From Struthidea cinerea (taxonomy: Eukaryota; Chordata; Aves; Passeriformes; Corcoracidae): a stretch of 64,000 nucleotides of DNA. How positions within the stretch are numbered: position 1 is the stretch's first letter; every line of letters begins with the position of its first letter. Made by a program: the position numbers and the translations under genes. The stretch covers positions 720,412-784,411 of the forward strand of contig VZTI01003934.1 in the NCBI GenBank assembly GCA_013397865.1, given 5' to 3'. Under the pieces are notes generated by a model. The model did not search any database. It was given only the letters and a program-made list of their open reading frames with translations, and was not told the DNA's origin. Positions 48,801-62,400 of this stretch are shown here, in pieces.

Positions 48801-51800
48801 AATCAGAGGTAGTACTGTTGAATGCTGGGGAGGGTGCAGAGAGGAAGAAAGGAAGCAAATTGTTCAACAACAAATGTTTCAAAATGCTCCAGGAAAAGTA
48901 ACCTGTAGGATTTTGACTTAATGTAGTGAATTTTAATTTTTCGTCCTCTATAAGCGAGCAAATTAGGGACAGATTTCAAAGGAAAGTTTGCAATCTTTTC
49001 TTCTGCCCTAATCTGCAGCTCTGTTTCTCTTATTTGCATTAATTATTTGCATTCATGAGGCATCCATATAATTGCTGCTGTGAGCTGTAAGGATCATTTT
49101 AAAAAAAATCTATACACTGGATGCAGCATTCTGCCTCACACCTGTTCGCAGTTCTTACCCGCAAGTAAAAGCAGTTCACAGGTGACTTCTGGCTTGTGCA
49201 TGAAGTACTGGAGAGCTTCAGGTGACACTTAAATCCCATGGAACACACACTGCAATCAAACCTACTGCATTTTTTGTGTTGCAGTTTTTTAGTGTAGACT
49301 GTTCACAAAGTAGCTTTGGTTTTTTCTTTTCTATTTCTTTCTTTGTACTTTTATAAGGATAAGTCCTGTTCCTCAAAGTCAAGAATATGTGATTTTGATG
49401 CTTTTGCTAAATAGCCTTTCTTGGTCTCTCGGAATCTCGGGCACATATTGATGCAGAAGTCTAATTCAATGATGAGCAGACATAAATTTTAATTTGCATC
49501 CCTTTTAAAAATTCCCTTGACGCAAAAGCTCCTGTGAGCTGAACTAGAGCAGATTAGCTTCCTGTGTCCCAGGTATTCACAGGGATCTATTAAAAACTGT
49601 TTATGTAGATCGGTTCTAGCGATCACGTGCATGTGAGTACCTGTAGCAACACTTTCTGCAGTTGTCCTGAAGAACAGAGTTGTACCAATAGCTAGCACAG
49701 TAGGTGGCACTGGCTTTCGTACTGCAGATAGGCTTCCAGATCTGCTTTGATGTATTGTTAGAAATCAACAATAAAAGTTGATGATTGATTTTATGTTGGT
49801 TTTTATTTTTTAATAACTTGTAATTTGTTCCTTGCTTGATATTATTCTTTCCCTCACTGACAGTGGAGACAAGAGCTTTAGCAAACATTCATCACTCTGC
49901 TTCTGTTGTTGCATTCTGCTGTGAAGTGTGTCCTACTTTGCTTATCCACAGTCTGTGCTCATGTGAATATTAGATTTTTTTTTTTTGGAGTAGATGGACT
50001 GAAAGACATCATGCTACCATTTTAGAGATACTGTACTGTTGGGAGAGCTGTTAGAAATGAGAAGGAAAAACTATTGTAATCAGTCACTTGATGATATTCC
50101 TCCTGACTTCTATACAGAGAATTGCTCATTAATTTTAAAATTAGCTCCAAAAATAGGTATCCACTGATTACAAATTCTGAGCGTTGGTTCACCAGCAGAA
50201 TTCAAGTTACAGCTCCTGGCAGCCAAACCACAAAAAGGAATAGTATCTTGGCAATCAGACATGAAAGACCTTTCACCCAAGAGGTCCTCCAAGTCTCTCC
50301 CATCAGAAAATACCAGATGCAATGATAAACTTTAATCCTGAAAGTCACAGCTTGTTTGTAACTAGCAAATCACTGAGCCCTGAGAAGCCAGCCAATACAG
50401 ATTTTTCACAGCTGCTAGATGTTGCCATGTGCTGTGCCCATGCTGTTCTCTGGGGACTTGTCATGACAGCATTGTCTCTGTCTGCCAAAATTCAGGGTTA
50501 TCATCCCTGCCAGGGAAAGTCCATGTGTTCTGAGCACCTGTGATGCAGGTAGAAACTATCAAATTAAGCCAAGATGGGAAAACAAAGACTTCTTGTCAAG
50601 CTGTGGCCATCTCTAATTTATGTGTGTTGCTACCAGTGTATTCATGTCCTGATGTTTTGGTATTTGGCAAGGAAGAGATTTTAAGATAAAACTTTAGTCT
50701 TTAAGTAATGAATAATTTTTTTCATCTTTGTACTGCTTTATTTCCCTTAACTCTCCACAATCAGTGGAAGGAAAGGAAAGTTTTACCCAGGGAGACAATA
50801 AAGCAAGAACCTGATGTAACTGTTCTGGATTATCTCTTAGAAGATTCTTCATCTCTTTGTATTGACTATATGAGGTTGTTGTACAGTTGCAGATCCACAA
50901 CCTACAATTATGCTTTATAAACAGTTCCCAATATTTTTAACCAAGGTTTATAGAAGTGGTTTGAGGTAGTAAAGTCATAGGATGTTGGTTTCATAATGAT
51001 GCCACTTTTTAACTAAATGGTGACACAAGGGATTTACTTTTCATGATCTTGATAACACCAGAAGGCATTTTGGTATTGTGTTCTGTTACTCAAAGGTCAC
51101 AGTCTACACATGTGAGGTTTCAGTCTTTTGTTATAGGCTGAAGTTCCTAGAGGTTTGTGGACATCTTTTTTTCTAGGGTACATCTTCTCCCTGTTCTGTG
51201 AGTCTCTATTGCATAGGATCTCTTGATGTTCAGTTACCATATGCTCAGTTTCTAAACACATTCAAGTTGTGCCTTAATCTGAAAATCAACCTTACCAACA
51301 GTGGTGGTACATTTCTGTCAAAAGTGGGCATAATCTGGGCTCTTGCAGAAGCAAGGTTTAAATAATGCAGTTTAAAATAAAAGCAAAGGTTTTGAGGGGA
51401 ACAAATATTTTTTGACTTTTCTAAGACTCCAGCTGCATGCAGGTGTCCAGTGTCAGTCTTACCTTTGGTCATGTAATGCTGTCCCTGTAATGAGCATCAA
51501 TACAAAGCAAGAATGTGATTATATTGTCACTCTGCAGGTAGGATATAAATAGAGTTTTAACGGATTCTGTATCACTTGCAAGGCTCCTGCTGCTCACTGG
51601 TGGTGGTGATGCCTTGAAATGTTTATTAAAATGACTTGAAGTGTTGTTTAAGCAGAGTGTCTCGCAGAGTCAGCTAACTTGGCTGCTGTTTTCAATTCAC
51701 TGTATCAATCAGGACTTTAGGTCTCTACATTTTAATTTCTTTTGCGTCAGAATCAACTTTGTCGGCTTGTTTCTGCACCTCGGTTGCATAAATTACCTCC

Positions 51801-52125
51801 TCAGCTGTCAAAAGTAGGTAATAGACCGCTTTGTAAAGAGCCTGTACTCTGAGGACTCTGGAAGGCTTTTTCCAGACCAGACATTTTTTAAGTCCAAACT
51901 TATGAAAAACAGTTTTAGCTTTTTCTTCTGAAGTTTAAACATTATCTCTTAGGCACTGCCTAGTATTTTTAACAGCTAATAGTAAAGGTTCAGCCATGGG
52001 ACCTTCTAGCTGCTAAATGCTGACAAGCTCCGTCAAACACCCGGACTGTAAATGAATTTGGCAGCATTTTGATATTCTAACCAAGCACACAGATGTAGAC
52101 TACTGATGAGTGTCCAGGACTCAAG

Positions 52126-52128
<3 letters not shown>
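45871..52128. other. non-coding DNA, possible conserved non-coding elements
   Basis: No repeat family was recognised. The segments at about 48900-49080, 49380-49640 and 51650-51880 lack visible repeats and are rich in homeodomain- and POU-like motifs. That is the look of conserved regulatory DNA. Open frames here have no domain. Confidence 0.45.
49032..49052. promoter_or_regulatory. paired octamer (POU) motifs
   Basis: ATTTGCAT occurs at 49032-49039 and again at 49045-49052, 13 bases start to start, with TAAT between. ATTTGCAT is the reverse of the octamer ATGCAAAT bound by POU factors. A third copy lies at 49492-49499. Function as an enhancer is inferred. Confidence 0.4.

Positions 52129-52180
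<52 letters not shown>
52129..52180. repeat. unbroken run of 52 T
   Basis: Fifty-two consecutive T, by far the longest homopolymer in the window. It could be the poly(A) tail of a minus-strand retroposed sequence lying to its right, but the adjacent bases (AAACTTGAAAAGC) show no recognisable source and no target duplication is evident. True length may vary and sequencing length is unreliable. Confidence 0.95.
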
Positions 52181-52185
<5 letters not shown>

Positions 52186-55100
52186 TGAAAAGCTGAAAAT
52201 GTATGCTTTAACCTTCCAGATTAATTCCCTGTCTGCCTTAGGGAAGCAACAGGAAAGAGAGTGTTGAAAGCAGTGGTGCTGGCCTACTGTAACCATGAAC
52301 TTTCACTTCAGTAGTTCTAATGTTTGATACAGACATTTTGTTTTAACTCATCTGTAATATTTCCATTGTAAAATCATAAAATTGATCAATGACTTGGTAT
52401 TTTTATGATCTGAAACCCGTGAACAGCCTTCAGAAGAAACCTGGCTGCTTCTAGCTTTTCCTAAAAATGCATATGGATGAGTTTGTTTCCTGTATTTTCA
52501 TCCTGTGTCGTAATGTGCAAGTCTGATACCTTGTTTTTATCAGGCAGGGCCACATAACCTTCTATATGAAATGATGAGAAGTCCTCCTGAGGCTAGTTAA
52601 ATTATTGGTCCTTGTACTAAATATCTCCTCTTGCAGTTAGAATCTCTTAACTTCTTGTGTAAAAGGGCAGTAGAGCATGTCAGCAATCTGGATGCTTGAG
52701 ACTGCAAAGAGGTTAGTCACAACTTCCTTCTCAAGCTTCAGGACTGGCCCTTTTTGATGAACACAATCCCTGATTTAGGTGCTAAAAATTAAAACACTGT
52801 GTGTTTTATTTGCATGTGCTTCCTATCTTTTTCTTCCGTGACAAGCGGAATTAGACAGCAATCAAAATCCTATTGTTTTCCTCTACCTTGGAAATGATTG
52901 TGCCAAACACTGAGTATATTTCATTATTTCAGCCTTCTGTTCTTTTTATTAGAAAATACTCTGTCTCTGTCACTTTCATGTCACAACCTTTTAAATGTGA
53001 GCTGTCTGGATAACTCTTTGGGGACAGTCAGTTCTACATCTGCTTTCCCTTAAGATGAGTCTGCAGTGAGGTTGGCAGTTGTTGGAATTTGAATTTCTAA
53101 TGACAGTAAGAAAAGGATCTCTGCATTAATGACTATTCATGATACTTTTGAAATACCCATAAACTTAGAGTGGCTATTTCCAAGCTTAAAGGGTAACAGT
53201 TGTGGCCGGTCAACCCGCCATAGTGACACACTGATAGCAGTTGGCAATTTGAAATTGTTTGCAGAAAAACTCCCGTGTTTCATTGTTTAAATTATAATAA
53301 TAACAAAATTAATTTAACGAGTTGAATTGTGAGTATTCAGGTAGAGATAAGGTCTCTTGTGAGACCAGGCAGGCTGCTGCTCTGTGGAAACCAGGGGTAA
53401 TACAGTGTTCATGTCCAATGCTTGATCCTGCAGAAAAGCTGCTGGAATGGCTCATTGTTTCTGTCTCCTTTCAGCTTGTTTGGGGCAGAAAATGGTCTAG
53501 CAATATGAAAAGAATCTACTACTCAAAGCCTGCATGATCTGTGGCATCTAAGAAAAAAGGACAACAGATTTCACACTGAGCTGCAAGATCAGTGCAGCTG
53601 GCCATGGATTTAGTAGCAATAAGAATAGTGTGGGTCTGAAAAGTTCACACTGATGGTATTTCTTCACAGTTTTCCTGAAACTGTGTTCCTGTAGTAACAG
53701 GAGAAATGCAAAACCCAAACTCTGAATTTAGGTTCAGTTAATGCATGCTTTTATCCCACCCTCAAATTTTCAGTTTCTCATAGCTGTTTTCTTAGTAATG
53801 TGTTGGAAGTGCAGCATCCAATATGAAATGCATTTTTTTTTTTTTCAGCTGAAATGAGATTGGTGGTTCTAGATGAGATCTTAATTGCTTTTGGTTCACA
53901 ACATACTCTGTGTTGCTAGGTAGTACATAGTGCAGCACAACATCAGTCTGCTGAAATGAGTCTCAGGAGAGGAATAACGGAACTGGGGAGCTTGCAAATT
54001 AGGTGTGATGTACAATGTCAAAGAAGTGGTGGAAAAGTGGACTAGAATTGGCCTTCAACAGCTTCTTCTAGTCCAGGAATGAGAGAAACTGACACAGAGA
54101 TAAATTTAATGCAAGAGGTCAGAACTGCAGTAGCTGTCTGGACTGCAGGTCAGAGCTGAGGCATGTCATCAGGGCTCTGTCTGAAAGTTTTAACAGCATC
54201 TGCCTTCTCTCTGCTGGACTTTTAGTGTATGAGCTTGCCTTTGTGAGTGCTAAAATATGCTCGTATAAGAATAGCTTTCATATACTATGTGTAAGGGTTT
54301 TCTATAGATTTTGCAAGAGAAGAAGTGAGAAGGATATGGACTCTTATTGCAGTGTTTGTTTGTAGATGACAACTCAGCTTTGTCAGCTCTGATGTTTTCC
54401 TTGAAAGGGCATGCTCAAAAGATAGAGCAAAAACACTGAGAAGAGAATGTTTTAAAAAGGGCACATACTAGATGAATATGTTGCTGACAGCCCCATTGTA
54501 TTCTTAATAATCCATTTCACAAGAAGAAAAACACTGCATAGCCTTGAATTTATTTTACATCTGTCATGTTTTGCTGTCCTGGCCCTGTCTCTGATTCAGA
54601 TTTTTCATACTCTTCCTCTCTCAGGTAAATTAAATAGTATTGAAACAGCTGTGTGTTGCCTCTCAGAGTATTGCTTTTATGTGAAAGACAGCAGTGTTTC
54701 ATAGGACAGAAATTAGATAGGCTCCTCTGGGGCAAAATACTTCTAAGTCTAAATGCCAGCCAGTTGAGTGCAGCACCCATATTCTCATGTGGTTTTTCAG
54801 TATTGGTCTCTGCTATTATTGCTGAAAAGATGCATCCTGACACAAGATAGGCAAATGAGAATGTAATATCTGCGAGGGATAAGGGACAAAAAGATGTACT
54901 TCAGACATTGCTAATTCAGAGTATTAGATGAATTTGACCTGCAGTTGTTGAAAACTGCATCTCTCAGATCACTTTCATTCACTTAGTGCAGTAATTTTAC
55001 CAAAAGGAAGTGGGCAAGACTTTGTGACATTTAATGCTTGTGAACTCAATGCTGCTTTTTGCTCACAGTTTTACCATCTGGTTATTTAAATATTTTAAAA

Positions 55101-58100
55101 ATATTTTTCTACTGAAATCTCTGTACAAAGAGTGGAGAGGTTTGTTTGTGTAGAACCTATGCTACCTTTTCATCCTTCTCCTATCCCTTTTATCATTCTT
55201 TTCCTACAGTTCTTGGGGAAAAAAAAATAAATAAATCAAGCACTTAGCTATGCCAGCCAGTATTTTTGTGTTCTAAGATGGCTGTTATTTTGTTCCACTG
55301 ACATGTGTTAGAAATTCTGCATATACCTAGACTAAACTAAAAGAATATGAAGTGTTGCACTTGTTCTAAAAATGCTTTGGTTAAACCTTTAGCCACTTGC
55401 TCTGTTCTGTTCTGATACTGCTTAGTAACACGTTCACATACTGCTGTAATTTCCCACGGAACAGCTGCCTTGGTGCATTTGCTTTTATTTTCTCTGTGCC
55501 TACATCTTAAGTACTGCACACAGTGCAAATCTTACGGTAGGGTCAGAAGTAATTTCTTCTCAAGTAGTGGTTCTGTAGTATTACTGTGATACCGATGACA
55601 AGTATGGGTACAGTTGCATTTGTAGCAGTGAAACAAAGTATTTTCATCCCGACAGAAACTGCAGCATAACGGGATCTATGATTCGGTTGTGCTGTGCTTT
55701 GTGTTCAGCATCCCAGCAGGTAGCTGGGAAGTGTTCTTGTGTTGGCCGGAGGGTGCGGTGGGAGCAGAGCTCCTCCTGTCCCTGCCTTGACCTAATGTAG
55801 TGCTACAGCTGTGAAGGCTCCACTCCAGGCAGCCGAGGCAGGTGGAGGGGGACGCTGTGATCTTCTTCCCTGCTGAGATGTGTAAAATGGATTTCTTCAA
55901 GAGCTTATAAACAAATAAATCCACAGTGTTTTTGATTTTTAGAGTGAGAAAATCAGGGTTCACAAGCGTTATGTAGTTGTCACATGTTTTGCCTCCAGCT
56001 CGCTGATAATCTTTAAAAGTTAATGAGTGGTGGTTGGCCTTTGATTGTATCTCGATGTAAAGTCACTCTTGTGTTGACAACCCTTGATAATTAATTGTTA
56101 ATGGACTAAACGTCTCTGTGTGAATCATTCACACCTTCATTTTCTAATTCCACCTGCCACCCAAAACCTTTCAGTTCTGCCAGGTCACAATACAAAATAA
56201 CTGGATACTCAAATTAGAGAAGTTTGAATATCTCCCCTGGTAACATGTGGGAATTATTTTTCCTCACACAAGTGTGCTTCTGTTATGGAACTTGATAGAG
56301 AGTCTGCCTTGGTGACACCGCTGTGAGTATCTCTGAGCCTACAGAAAACAGAGGACCAACTGAAGTTGTTAAGAGAACATATACAAACATTTCTTAATAA
56401 AATCAGTGTTCTGTGGGAGGTTTCTATTGACCTATATAATGTGTAATGAGGTAATTTCTTTGTAGCCAGGGTTATTCTTGGTTTTGTTCCTTTTCTACAA
56501 GGGAAGTTACTGCACTGGTATTTGTGTATCACATCATATGTAGCAATCATACTATGGAAGTGTGAAACACTTTGTTTAGTTATCCTCAGATTAAATTAAT
56601 TCTTCTTCGAAGTAATGGAAAAGCTTTGTCTTTCCATCTTGGGTAAAATTGTTGTAAGGAGTTAAATTTTATCTTCTGATGTGCTAGAGTAGCTTTTGTG
56701 CCAAATAAAATTTATATTCATACTATGTCTGCAAACAACAACAAAAAAAAGGCAAAACAAAAAACCCAACCAAAAAAAAAACGAAACCAAAACTAACCCC
56801 ACAAAAACCCCCTTATTTTCTGTGTTTAACCCCTCTGGTGTCATTAGTTCCCAAGAGAGTTTATTTAAACACTTGAGATTATAAAAAATTAATAAAAATA
56901 ATCACAAAGGTACTCAAGGGATGTAGGCAGTCAGATAATTCTAACTTTAAAAATTTGTACAATGTGGGAAAAAAAATATAAAGGCAGGAGGGCAAGCATA
57001 GAAGAAGCATGGGCATCAAAGTGTTCTGTCCAAGAGTAAATGAGAACTGCATAAACAAATGGGACCTGGGCAATCCTCGCTTCCCATTCAGTAGGAGGCA
57101 GGAAAGAACATGAAATCAGCTGGGAGTTGCTTAGCTGTCTTTATGGCGTGATCCGTAAGGCTGAGTCCACAAAGCACGGAGCCAATCTTGCATGCTTCTA
57201 ACAGGAGAATTAGCTTATAAATCTGCAGCTGTTGTGTGCAGAAGCACAGGATGTGTGAGTTTACTTGCCAGACTTTAGATTTGTAGCTGGGGTTTTGCTT
57301 GAACTGGGAAATCAAGGTCTTAGGGGACACCAGGCAGATAGGCAAGAATAGGCATGAAAAGTACTCGAGCTGGAGCAATGCTGAATGTTACTGATCAGAG
57401 AGCTTCAGGTCAACTGAGCACGAGCAGTGTGTGATGTTGTGAAAGGCATGGGGAGCCCTTTTGCCCTAAGCATCTGCACTGCTTTAAAGGTGCTTTGTCT
57501 CCACCCACACGAACTCAGAGCCGGAGCCAGCTGTTTATGGCACTGACTTCAGCAGTGCGTGCACCTCTGAGGATCCTTTGTCCTATGTGCCTCTGCCGGC
57601 TTAAGGCTGAGGGGGATCTCTGAGACATTGTTCTTCTCTTCAGTTTTGTTATGCTTCCTTAGAGCTCGAATCTCCTTATATACAGCATGTATAATCCTCC
57701 TCTAGAAGAAGGTAGATGCCACCAAGGAACAAATGAGCTACAGTCACTTCTGTAGTTTCTGGAGAACAGTATTAATGCTAGATAAGAATTTCTAAAGCAA
57801 CACCCAGACGTTTTGGAGGGATGTGGGTTATGAATGAGCATGAAAAGTGGGGTTTGAAAGGCTCTTGATGGTAGGATTAAAATAAAACTTAGTCATAACC
57901 TAATCATTAAATGAATGGACAAAGTTCATAATTGGATTGAGTATCTAGTACTGAATGCTGTTTAAATTGGTAACATGTGGCTTGTCTAGTGTCTCTTGGG
58001 TAATATATGGAGAGCAAGGTCTGAAATCAAAGTTTTTCATGCTCCTGACAGTGACTTTAACTGCTGAACCATCCTTTCCCAGATCTGGTTACCAGTTACC

Positions 58101-59174
58101 AGTCACACCGTGTTACTCATCCATCTTGTTAGCGCTGCCACCTGCAACAGGGCTTTATGAGCAAGTAAGCTGAATTTTAGTCCTGAAGTACTGTTCTTTG
58201 TTTGCTACCTTTGTTTGCTTTCTGAGGCTCCTGTCCCTATTGCATCTATTCTGTAGATAAACTGAGGATATGCTTTAGAGCCATCCAGCCTGCCATTCAG
58301 CTAAAATGACCTCTTACTGCTCCAGGGAGGCTTCTTTTGTATTGGTGCTGCAATTATTCCATAAATGTCCCTACTTCAGCTCTGATTAGATTTTACAGAC
58401 TAATTTAATGCCAGATATAAGAGGTAGTGAAGACATGTCTGGTCAACTACTCTCTCCTGAGTCCTTGTGGAGTGTGAGATTGTCTCCACTGAATATTTAT
58501 GAAGACTCATCTTTTTTATTTCTGAATATTTATCCATGAGTGGATGCTTGCACTCTTGCCTTGACGACTATGCCATATTCTCATTCTTCTAACTCTGGAA
58601 GCTTTTCATTGTAGCAAGACTTGGTTCTCTGCAGAGTTATGTTCTTGCTAACGTCTTGAATAGTATATTTTACTGCCTCTCCAAAGACACTTAGCAGGTA
58701 CTGATTGACAGGTTATTATCTTGCCATCTAATATTTTTACCTTCAAAACTGTAAATATTTTTCTGTCTTCATTTGTCTGTTTCTGTGTGGTTTTTTATGT
58801 CATTCATGGCTGCCTCTTTTCATTTTGCTTCTTTTCATCTGAAGTCTCATGACTTTGGGGAAAAGCTTGTTTAGCCCACTGCATACTGAGTCAGCAAATT
58901 AGTTAATGGAACAATTTAGGGGGCCTGTATGCTTGCAGTACTGATTGCTTCCTCACCCCCCTTCAGTGGACTGACTAAATTGATTTCCACCTGGAGAGAT
59001 CTCAGGGGTATAATTTATACTTTGAGTAGATTGATGAAATTTAGACAGTTTGTTAGTGGGTGGTTTTGTTTGCTTGGTTTTGTTTTGTTTTGTTTTTCTT
59101 TTATGTTTTCATGCTAACCAAGCATTGCCATGCAAGTGGCTGGTACTATCACCTTGATCCTTTTCCTTGTGCAG
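52181..59174. other. non-coding DNA before the candidate terminal exon
   Basis: No repeat family was recognised. A GC-richer patch lies at about 55730-55860. An A/C-rich tract lies at 56731-56812, and (GTTTT) units run about 59077-59098. The segment 55980-56200 has regulatory-looking motifs. Open frames here show no domain. Confidence 0.5.
56731..56812. repeat. A/C-rich low-complexity tract
   Basis: Made almost entirely of A and C (CAACAACAAAAAAAAGG, then AAAACCCAACC). Similar shorter tracts lie at 29286-29318, 41391-41440 and 59380-59412. Confidence 0.8.
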
Positions 59175-59400
59175 ACCATGTAGAGCCAGTGGATTTGGTG
59201 CCTGACCACAAGCAGAGTACAGAAATGTTCGTGTCTCCAGTGGGGTAGCTGTGATTTGAGCAGCACAGTGAGATCTGGGGACTTGTTCTCAAAACCTCTT
59301 TCTGTCCTTAGGACAACTTATGTCCAAGTATATCCCTCATCTTTGCTGTTCCACCCTTCAGTTTAAAAATTTAAGGCAAATAAAAAAACCACCCCCGCAA
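59175..59400 (+). CDS. candidate terminal exon (coding 59175-59248) with poly(A) signal
   Basis: The acceptor is CCTTTTCCTTGTGCAG. The following bases AC complete the lone G from the exon at 9605 to GAC (Asp), and the frame then reads HVEPVDLVPDHKQSTEMF and VSPVG to a TAG at 59246-59248. Most codons are GNN or RNY-like, as in real coding DNA. AATAAA lies at 59379-59384, 131 bases after the stop, so a last exon with a short 3' UTR is possible. If instead it is internal, the only donors before the stop are weak (GGG followed by GTAGCT, or AGA followed by GTACAG). The protein is not recognised. Phase agreement with the upstream exon has a one-in-three chance of being accidental, so this remains a moderate call. 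Confidence 0.42.
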
Positions 59401-62400
59401 AATCCAAACCCATTCTAGTTGCCTAATCCCTGTGGGACATTACAGAGTTTTCCCATGCCTTAATAAATGTTAGTAAGTTGCAACAAATGTTATTAATTAT
59501 AACTTCGCAGCATGTCCTTCCCTTTTCCTGACAAAGGATTGGCTTTGACCTTTTACATGGGTCAGATTTCTCATGAGGCCTTTGAAAAGAAATACCAGTT
59601 AGTGCAGCTTCTGTCCTAGAAAGGGGTTGGCATGCTCTCCTTATGCGAGTACTGCGTTTTGTAAAGGAGCCCAGGCGTTCTCTTGAGTTACTGATCTCAT
59701 CCAAAGACTTTACCTGCTATTGATGTGGAAGGACAGAGATGTCTTCTGGCTACCTGCAGAAAGGAGTGGTCCTGGGGGTTTCCCAGACAGCTGTAGAAAA
59801 ACCAGTTCCATTCCCAGGGGAAGAGTGTAAGACCCTCTCAGACAAAGCTCTGGTAAAGAAGTGCTGAAAGGAGAGAAGAGGAATGATCTAGAACTCTTCT
59901 TCAAAGGACCATTGTGCAGCATAATGACCCATGGCCTGTTAAAAGCTATTCACTGTGTTTCAGTGAAAACTGGGAAGAGAAGTGAATAGGAAATTAAACA
60001 TCATTTCTGTAGCTGTTTCTTAACATAATTCTCCAATGCTCCCAGTAAACTTGTTCCAATTTCAGTCATTGTTGTGGATATTCAGTTCCCATTTGGACAA
60101 TGCAGGGAAGTGGTCAGCTGCCATCTGGTAACAGAAGTACCAGCCTTCCCTGCAGTGTACACAGATGTGGCTGGAAGATCTCACTTAACAGCCAGATACT
60201 GCATGTGTGAACTCCAAGTAAAATAGGTGAGAATGCCCCGGGAGTGTAGCTTTCTGGGAGTCATGCTCATCACCAAACTGATTGCATCCATGTGTTTCAG
60301 TGCTCTACAGCCTTTTAAAAAAATCTGAAGCATTGCTTCTGAATATCTCTTAATAGAGGAGGATGCGATTTGAAGGGCAGTTCTAAAACTATCTAGGTAA
60401 AAATAAGTGAAATATGCTGGATGATGAAAAGCTTTTGAAAACTCCAGTGATGCATGTAGAAAGGTAATGTTCACGGCTTGTTTTTATCTTATTAAATGCA
60501 TACTAGCCCTTGAATTGCTTTAACACCTCCACATAGCACATGCTCTGAAAAAGGAGAGGTGACATCACAGTAAGTGTTAGCACGGCACCCTCAAGTTGCA
60601 CAGCATTATCACTCTTATTGTATATGAGCACATGAGTATACAGATAGGAGGGACTGTTGGGTAATTGAGCATGCTCCTCCATAGCAGCAACAACTGTGTT
60701 AAACTTAGAAATAGTCACAGAAAATGAACTCCACATATTATGGGTAACAATATGCTTCTTATCAATGTAGTATGAATTGGTAACCTGTAACCAAAGATCA
60801 GATATTGCAACTAAAATATGCCATAAAGCAGAGCTGGAGAGTTTGAGGGTATCGCTAGAGTGTTAGGCCGATGTATTTGCGTAGCATTTATTAGCCAAAA
60901 TTTGTAGATTGGTCTAGGAATTAGACTGTATATCTCATTATAGAGGATGGCAAAAACACCTCCTGGCATTCTGACCGGACTGTGAGGCGGCGGCACGATA
61001 TAGAGTTTCTTTCCTCTCCAAATTTTGTAAATGAGCAGGTCACAGCACTCAGGCTCCTGTCCATACAACTGCAGTAAGAACAGCAGCACACGGAGTGCTC
61101 CATTCTGGCATCTCGGAGCTTTGCTTGCCTTCTGCAGTGTTACTCCATGCATGTGTCCAAAGCCCCGCCCTCCCACCCCGCGGGAGGAAAACGTGGAGGC
61201 CAGAACATGAAACAGAATTTTATCTCATAACAGGCTTGCTCTGAAAAACAAGAAATGAGGTTGGGAAAAGTGTTTGGCAGTGGTTTTTCCTGAGCCCCAG
61301 GTTTGACAGTCTGGACTGGAGTCCTCTATTCTCTGCTCCCACAGTTTCTGAGCTCTTACAGCTGCCTAGTCTCTCTCTCCTGGCAGCTGTTTCACTAAGC
61401 TTTCCGAATTGATTTGCTCATATCTTTTGCTGCTTTTGTGCTGCATATCCATCCCAAAACCAGGCTTACCTTCCCATCTCCTTGCTTGAGCAATCAGTGT
61501 ATAGTCTCTGTTGAGGAGCGAATGAAAGTATGGAGTGGGAGGCTTGTGATGACAGCAAATCAAGTGCTCTCAGACCCTGGAGTGAATACAGAGTAGTTTT
61601 TGCTTGGGCTCTGCATAGGTGCTGCCAAGGTCAAAACACTGTTCATTTGTAAATCTGTCCTGAAACACACACAGATGCCTACTGAGCACCCAAATCATAT
61701 GGAGATGAAATGGAAACAAATCTGCCTCCTAGTTTCTCAAATATAAAGTTAGCAGATCTGTGTATGTTTCTTCCTCATGCTGCAAAATCCCTTGTGACAG
61801 TGCTTGGGACAGAGTTACAGGTATTTGCTGCCTTCTGAAATTAGTCTTCGTTTTCTCCTTCCTTTTGATCTGCTTCTTTATTGGTATTTTTTGCCTGCTG
61901 GATGAAAAAGTGACCAAAAAAAAGATTTTTTTCTTCATCTTTGCCGTGGAAGTCTGACAGATAGGGACTCTTGAGCCTGTACACCAGTGCTAAATTATGA
62001 TACATTATTGCTTCCATTTCTTTGCGCTCTTATTCTGCTGCTGGAAGGATAGGGAGGTTAGGAGAAAACAAAGGTTCAGGCTGCTTTTGGAGGTGGGAAA
62101 CCTGAGGAAGGAAGACCATGACTTAACAGCAGTAAGAGAAAGGACACATTGTAAAGGGAAAGGAAAAAGTGCCCAGCAGAAGTGAGACAGGGTGTTGGCA
62201 CCAGCAGTCACAGAAGCGGGATGTAAACACTGAACGTCCTGAAAGGAAGGTTAAGATGTGCTTGGAGCTTATCACTGGAGGCACAGGCAAGCTTGCAAAT
62301 CCTGTTGAAGTGGTCACACAACAGAGTTTAATCTTGGCACATACTGAAGTATTTTGTTAAAGCATTCACTTCTCAAATGGGTGTCCATTTAACACATAGA

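Noticed and set aside
50963..50985. let-7-like string TGAGGTAGTAAAGTCAT
   Set aside because: It matches the seed only. The rest differs and no opposing arm forms a hairpin.
52033..52296. Minus-strand frame with a run of lysines
   Set aside because: It is simply the translation of the 52-T homopolymer.
55730..55860. GC-rich patch that looked exon-like
   Set aside because: No convincing splice pair and no recognisable peptide in any frame. CpG density is well below that of the two CpG-rich blocks.
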